64,000 nt of DNA from Melioribacteraceae bacterium (GTDB lineage Bacteria; Bacteroidota; Ignavibacteria; Ignavibacteriales; Melioribacteraceae), in the NCBI GenBank assembly GCA_035362835.1, contig DAOSDY010000001.1, positions 1,116,001-1,180,000 of the forward strand. The letters run 5' to 3'. The position numbers and the translations under genes are program-made. Under the pieces are notes generated by a model, which made no database searches, was not told the DNA's origin, and worked only from the letters and a program-made list of their open reading frames with translations. Below, one piece after another: positions 60,328-64,000 of this stretch. The stretch's first letter is position 1, and each line of letters starts with the position of its first letter.

Positions 60328-60849
60328 TTATTCTATATCCAAATTAATTTTTGCGGGTTTATAACTTTTTATTAATAACGGCATAACAAGAGCGGTAAGA
60401 AACGTTATTATTGCTAAAGAATAAAAAAAGATTCCAACTTCTTTATCAAAATTCAATAATCCGGTTTCTCCAAGCAGGTAGGTCCAGTCGTGATAAACTT
60501 TCTTACCTCCCAGAAGAGGAAGTCTTTGAGCCCTCGCATCGGAAGCATATATTGAAATGTTTATGAGGTTTTGTCCCAGCCAAACCAGGCTGATTTGAGC
60601 GGGGATCTTTTTTTTATTAATAAAATAGAACACAACAAACATACCCGGGATCAATATTTGTGCTAACGTTCCTCCAATGGCATGAATATACTTTCCAAAA
60701 ATTTTAAATATTCCGTGACCGCCTTCGTGAATAAGAAGATTAACATAATCAACTATAATTACTCTGGCGTCGTTTCTTATTAAATAATAAATCAGCGGGA
60801 TTAACAATGCTGATGCGATCCATGGTTTTATTTTAGTTAATCCGTTCAA
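60328..60849 (-). CDS. Small membrane protein with HEGGH motif (M50-like)
   Basis: 173 residues, about four helices. The HExxH zinc motif is His41-Glu42-Gly-Gly-His45 in LLIHEGGHGIFKIFG, followed by a second helix with GGTLAQILIP; the third metal ligand could be Asp in YASDARAQR. This recalls the M50/site-2-protease or related minimal metalloproteases, but the motif may also be structural. Lies 20 bases downstream of the asparaginase gene, on the same strand. Confidence 0.6.
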   Translation of the reverse strand: MNGLTKIKPWIASALLIPLIYYLIRNDARVIIVDYVNLLIHEGGHGIFKIFGKYIHAIGGTLAQILIPGMFVVFYFINKKKIPAQISLVWLGQNLINISIYASDARAQRLPLLGGKKVYHDWTYLLGETGLLNFDKEVGIFFYSLAIITFLTALVMPLLIKSYKPAKINLDIE

Positions 60850-60869
60850 TATTCCTTTAGCCCGATTAA

Positions 60870-61847
60870 TCAGTTCTCCTCGAACATTTTCTTCAATTCC
60901 GATTGATTCTTTGTAATACCCAAACAGATGGTCATTTTAATTCTTGCTTTCTGTCCGTTCAAATAATCTGAAAAAATTACTCCTTCCTGCCTTAGCCATT
61001 TGCCGGCCCCGGGATATCCATAACTATCCAGTGTTTCTCCAGCTGGACACCTCGAAACCAATACAACAGGAATTTTTTTATCAACCGCATATTTTATTCC
61101 GTCGAAAGCCGACGGCGGTACATTGCCAACTCCCATTGCCTCTACTACAATTCCTTCTGCGCCGCTATCAGCAGAGTATTTAAAGAACTTATCGTCCATC
61201 CCCGCATAGGCCTTTATAAGATCAACGTTCGGATTGATCTTTAGAGGTTTAAAAGTTTCGAGCTTTCTCGGCATCCTATTATAAAACACTCTCCCTCTTT
61301 CAACAAATCCGAGAGATCCGAAATCAAGACTCCTGAAAGTTTCAACATCCTCGGTGTGTGTTTTTGTTACTTCGCTTGCTGCGTTTACTTCACCATTCAG
61401 ACAGACAAGAACGCCCATTGCTCTGCTGTTTTCACAATTACAAATATGAATTGCGTCAATAAGATTTTTGGGTCCGTCCCATTCCGGCTCAGAGCTCGTT
61501 TTCATTGCGCCAATAACAACAATTGGTTTGTCGGTTTTAACGGTTAAATCCAGAAAGTAGGCCGTTTCTTCGAGGGTATCGGTGCCGTGAGTAATAATAA
61601 CTCCGTCTACGCTCTCCTTTTCAATAAACTGATTTATCCTCAAAGATAATTCAAACATTAGTTCCGGCGTCATATGGGGACCCGGGTAATTACCAAACTC
61701 ATATACCGAAATGCTTGCCAGTTGTCCTGCTTCCGGTATCATCTCGATCAGTTCGCCGCCGCTGTAAAATGGAATCGCGGAGCCGGTATTCTCATCAATC
61801 TTCATTGAAAAGGTTCCGCCCGTAAAAACAACCAGTATGTTTTTCAT
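60870..61847 (-). CDS. L-asparaginase (type I-like)
   Basis: 325 residues. The two signature regions are FTGGTFSMK with nucleophile Thr12, and ITHGTDTLEETAYFL with Thr88-Asp89; further conserved are VIGAMKTSSEPEWDG and the KTHTEDVETF segment with the catalytic Lys. Hydrolyses L-asparagine to aspartate and ammonia. No signal peptide, so it is cytoplasmic. The following small membrane gene may be co-transcribed. Confidence 0.93.
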   Translation of the reverse strand: MKNILVVFTGGTFSMKIDENTGSAIPFYSGGELIEMIPEAGQLASISVYEFGNYPGPHMTPELMFELSLRINQFIEKESVDGVIITHGTDTLEETAYFLDLTVKTDKPIVVIGAMKTSSEPEWDGPKNLIDAIHICNCENSRAMGVLVCLNGEVNAASEVTKTHTEDVETFRSLDFGSLGFVERGRVFYNRMPRKLETFKPLKINPNVDLIKAYAGMDDKFFKYSADSGAEGIVVEAMGVGNVPPSAFDGIKYAVDKKIPVVLVSRCPAGETLDSYGYPGAGKWLRQEGVIFSDYLNGQKARIKMTICLGITKNQSELKKMFEEN

Positions 61848-62223
61848 TCAAGCCTCTCTTTCACTGATACAAAATTAGACTTGTACAAACTTATTCGAAA
61901 GGATAAAGATTATTTATATAAATTTTATTTGCAGATTTCTATTTCAAAGTCTATTTTGAAGCAGAATCGATGTCCGGAAAGCATGTTGATAATTTGTTAA
62001 CAACGGCTCCTTGTGAAACGTTTCACAGATTTTTTGGACCAGCGTTTTCTGTTGGGAAATTAGACCTGTTTGTTTGCATAAACCTCTTTATTCTTTTAAA
62101 TGATTTTATTGTAACGGTTTATAAGTGTGTTTTAATGTTAATAATTTGTTGAAAGCTGGTCGGCCGGCAATAAATTTTGATATAATAATTACCTTGCTAT
62201 CACATTATTAATTACTTCTTATT
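61848..62223. promoter_or_regulatory. dnaA upstream region with DnaA-box-like sites
   Basis: 376 non-coding bases. DnaA-box-like sequences (minus-orientation) are TGTTGATAA (61984-61992) and TGTTAATAA (62136-62144), and the perfect consensus TGTGGATAA (62223-62231) overlaps the start of dnaA. A 16-bp palindrome lies at 62012-62027. The stretch is AT-rich; a short plus-strand frame (61970-62152) does not look like a gene. Confidence 0.65.
62012..62027. promoter_or_regulatory. Perfect 16-bp palindrome (possible CRP/FNR or Rex site)
   Basis: TGTGAAACGTTTCACA is a perfect palindrome, 197 bases before the dnaA start. It fits TGTGA-N6-TCACA of the CRP/FNR family exactly, and, with the preceding T (TTGTGAA-N4-TTCACAG), nearly fits the Rex consensus. 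Which regulator, and whether it acts on dnaA or asparaginase, is not known. Confidence 0.5.
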
Positions 62224-63624
62224 GTGGATAAAATGATAATTTCTTCGGATTCTCTACAAACCGAACGTGACGCCAAAGACATCTGGAAAGAGTGCCTTGG
62301 TATTATTAAAGAAAACGTTCCAAACATAACATATAATACCTGGTTCTTGCCTATTAAGCCATTTGAAGTTGAGGGCAGCACATTAAAAATCTATGTTCCA
62401 AGCAACTTTTTTATCGAGTGGATCGAAGAACATTATAATACTCTTATAAACAAAACCATTTCACAGGTTTTAGGACAAAGCGGTAAGCTCGCATACATTA
62501 TTTTAGAAGAAAAAGATATAAGCCCGGATAAAACAGAAAATCATGCTAAAACGGTTACGCAACAAAACAATACAATAGTAAAACCAAAAGAATTTGAATC
62601 GTTTCTTAATCCCCGGTATGTATTTGAAAATTTTATTAAAGGCGAAGGAAACCAGCTTGCACGCGCCGCCGCATATGCTGTTTCAGAGAACCCGGGTCAA
62701 ACATCCTTCAATCCGCTTTTCATATATGGCGGTGTTGGTTTAGGTAAAACCCATCTGATCCAGGCCATCGGAAATAAAATCCTGGACCGGTATCCGGAAA
62801 AACGCGTTATATACTTATCGTCCGATGTCTTCACGGTTGAATTTGTTGAGGCGATACAGAATAATACTGTTAATGATTTTTCAAGTTTTTATAAGAGTAT
62901 GGATGCGTTGATTATAGACGACATTCAATTCCTGGTTGGAAAGGAAAAAACCCAGGATCTGTTCTTCCATATTTTTAATACACTGCATCAAACCGGTAAA
63001 CAGATAATTTTATCGAGCGACAAAGCGCCGAAGGATCTTAAGGGTCTTAACGACCGGTTAATTTCCAGGTTTCTGTGGGGGCTTCAGGCGGATGTTCAGC
63101 CTCCCGACTTCGAAACGCGCGTTGCAATTCTAATGAACAAAAGCGAGACATTCGGCATTAAATTATCAAACGATATTCTCGAATATATTGCCTCAAATAT
63201 AACATCCAATATTAGAGAACTTGAAGGCTGCTTAATTAAACTACTTGCCAATTCATCTCTTAATTCTAAAGAGATAGACTTCGAGCTCGTAAGAAAAACT
63301 GTGCGCGAGGTTTCAACAAATAAACAGGTTAATATTTCAATAGATTATATAACCAAGATTGTTTGTGAGTTTTTTAATGTTGAAGAAAACAAAGTACGGG
63401 AAAAAAACCGGAGGAAAGAAGTTGTTCTCGCAAGGCAGGTTGCTATGTATTTAGCCAAACAACTGACTAAGTCATCCCTTAAAACGATCGGTCTCCATTT
63501 TGGTGGTAGGGATCATTCAACAGTTATTCATGCGCAGTCTTCTATAGAACAATTAATAAAAGACGACCCTAATTTTGACGATATTGTTTCTTCTCTTAAA
63601 AATAAGATTGAATTGAGTGTGTAA
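62224..63624 (+). CDS. dnaA: Chromosomal replication initiator DnaA
   Basis: 466 residues. Domain I (1-90, WKECLGIIKENVPNITYNTW), a short linker, AAA+ domain III with Walker A GGVGLGKTHL and Walker B ALIIDDIQF and arginine-containing sensors, and the DNA-binding domain IV with the signature GGRDHSTVIHA. The start is taken as GTG at 62224 (an ATG nine bases later is possible); no Shine-Dalgarno supports either. The start codon sits in a consensus DnaA box (TTATCCACA on the minus strand), consistent with autoregulation. Confidence 0.97.
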   Translation: MDKMIISSDSLQTERDAKDIWKECLGIIKENVPNITYNTWFLPIKPFEVEGSTLKIYVPSNFFIEWIEEHYNTLINKTISQVLGQSGKLAYIILEEKDISPDKTENHAKTVTQQNNTIVKPKEFESFLNPRYVFENFIKGEGNQLARAAAYAVSENPGQTSFNPLFIYGGVGLGKTHLIQAIGNKILDRYPEKRVIYLSSDVFTVEFVEAIQNNTVNDFSSFYKSMDALIIDDIQFLVGKEKTQDLFFHIFNTLHQTGKQIILSSDKAPKDLKGLNDRLISRFLWGLQADVQPPDFETRVAILMNKSETFGIKLSNDILEYIASNITSNIRELEGCLIKLLANSSLNSKEIDFELVRKTVREVSTNKQVNISIDYITKIVCEFFNVEENKVREKNRRKEVVLARQVAMYLAKQLTKSSLKTIGLHFGGRDHSTVIHAQSSIEQLIKDDPNFDDIVSSLKNKIELSV

Positions 63625-63925
63625 TAATAGATGTTAATAACTTATTGAAACCCTGTTGATATTATAGGTACATCTTAAAGTGTGGGAATTACTTCGAGAT
63701 ATAAACAAACTGTTAATAAATAGTTGTTGGTAATTTGTCTCGTTTTTAAACTCAATTAAAAGGATTTTACGTTTATCAACTTATCCACATTATTATTATT
63801 ATATGTTCTATTTAAATATATACTCTCATTTAAAAATAAGGGTGTTGATAAGTTTTCCACCGGTCATTCTAAAATTGAATATCTATCCTATTTTTGATAT
63901 TTTTTGACTCAACTTGGAGAATTAT
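63625..63925. other. Likely replication origin (oriC) between dnaA and dnaN
   Basis: 301 bases with DnaA-box-like sites: TGTTAATAA at 63632 and 63711, TTATCAACT (63773) abutting the perfect TTATCCACA (63781-63789), and TGTTGATAA at 63843. Between the last two is a very AT-rich stretch (63790-63840) suited to unwinding. TGTTGATAT at 63654 is a one-mismatch site. A TATTTTTG element at 63889 may belong to the dnaN promoter, though a matching TTG at proper spacing was not found. Confidence 0.75.
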
Positions 63926-64000
63926 TATGGAATTCAAAGTAAACAGCAAAGAGTTAGAAAAACTACTCGGTAAAATAATTCCAGCAGTTCCTACAAGAAC
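63926..64000 (+). CDS. dnaN: DNA polymerase III beta (sliding clamp), first 25 codons
   Basis: The frame begins MEFKVNSKELEKLLGKIIPA, typical for the start of DnaN, and runs off the window. GGAGAA lies 7 bases before the ATG. The gene order dnaA-dnaN is universal near oriC. Confidence 0.9.

Noticed and set aside
62012..62027. parS site
   Set aside because: parS is TGTTTCACGTGAAACA; here the half-sites are in the opposite order, so ParB binding is not expected.
61970..62152. 60-residue plus-strand frame upstream of dnaA
   Set aside because: No ribosome site, and the DNA is better explained as a regulatory region with DnaA-type boxes and a palindrome.
1..64000. tRNA and rRNA genes
   Set aside because: The intergenic regions were read for cloverleaf and rRNA landmarks and none was found.

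Overview
The window reads as the chromosomal replication-origin neighbourhood of a Bacteroidota/Chlorobi-group bacterium, most likely class Ignavibacteria. Four secreted proteins end in a type IX secretion (T9SS) sorting domain with the QNYPNPFNP signature that is very common in Ignavibacteria. Several candidate promoters have the Bacteroidota form TTG-N19/21-TAnnTTTG, and families such as DUF5916, DUF4252 and NhaD-type antiporters fit the same group. The assignment is inference from family content; no rRNA or tRNA gene was seen.

Layout. 1-3.9 kb: the start of a lipoprotein running off the left edge, a REP-type transposase with palindromes inside its coding sequence, a beta-lactamase-fold lipoprotein, a tiny very basic ORF and two envelope proteins. 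4-14.9 kb: mostly minus-strand housekeeping and stress genes (TspO, pirin, CIA30, an SDR/DUF2867 protein, AbgT transporter, a voltage-gated cation channel with a TLEGW filter, an SDR, a Ca2+/Na+ exchanger), then a plus-strand epimerase-like protein and a membrane protein. 15-18.5 kb: a cold-shock protein, then an SPFH / unknown / ribbon-helix-helix / alpha-beta hydrolase run. 18.5-21.5 kb: a minus-strand run of SCO, PCu(A)C, DUF6599 and DUF362, which suggests copper delivery to a terminal oxidase. 21.6-24.8 kb: two T9SS-exported enzymes, one nuclease-like and one glycosidase-like. 24.8-29.7 kb: a methyltransferase and rlmD, an ECF sigma / membrane protein / DUF4252 unit, VOC and helical proteins. 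29.7-35.2 kb: a patatin-POTRA-barrel protein, then the conserved rpmH-rnpA-yidD-yidC operon.

35.6-45.9 kb holds two giant T9SS surface proteins (about 1600 and 1650 residues) that share their C-terminal half. One begins with a thioester-forming (TQXA-like) domain of the kind known mainly from Gram-positive adhesins. In both, a choice-of-anchor-A domain is nested inside a DUF11 domain. 46.3-48.9 kb is a DUF5916 protein. 49-56 kb is a seven-gene TetR-led efflux operon (TetR, HlyD, ATPase, TolC, ATPase, permease, permease), like E. coli ybhGFSR with the double ATPase split in two. Its promoter is wrapped in GGAAACC half-sites. 56-62 kb has a methyltransferase, a GroES-like protein, a Fic-fold protein that has lost both its active site and its inhibitory Glu, MscL, an NhaD antiporter, a small HExxH membrane protein and asparaginase.

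62-64 kb: dnaA, an AT-rich intergenic stretch with DnaA boxes (likely oriC) and the first codons of dnaN. A consensus DnaA box covers the dnaA start codon, and a perfect 16-bp palindrome lies about 200 bp upstream. rpmH and dnaA, commonly neighbours, are here about 27 kb apart, with the surface-protein and efflux genes in between.

Most interesting candidates: the thioester-domain T9SS adhesin and its neighbour, the doubly degenerate Fic protein, the TLEGW (possibly Ca2+-selective) channel beside a Ca2+ exchanger, the REP-like palindromes inside the transposase gene, and the TetR operator cluster.
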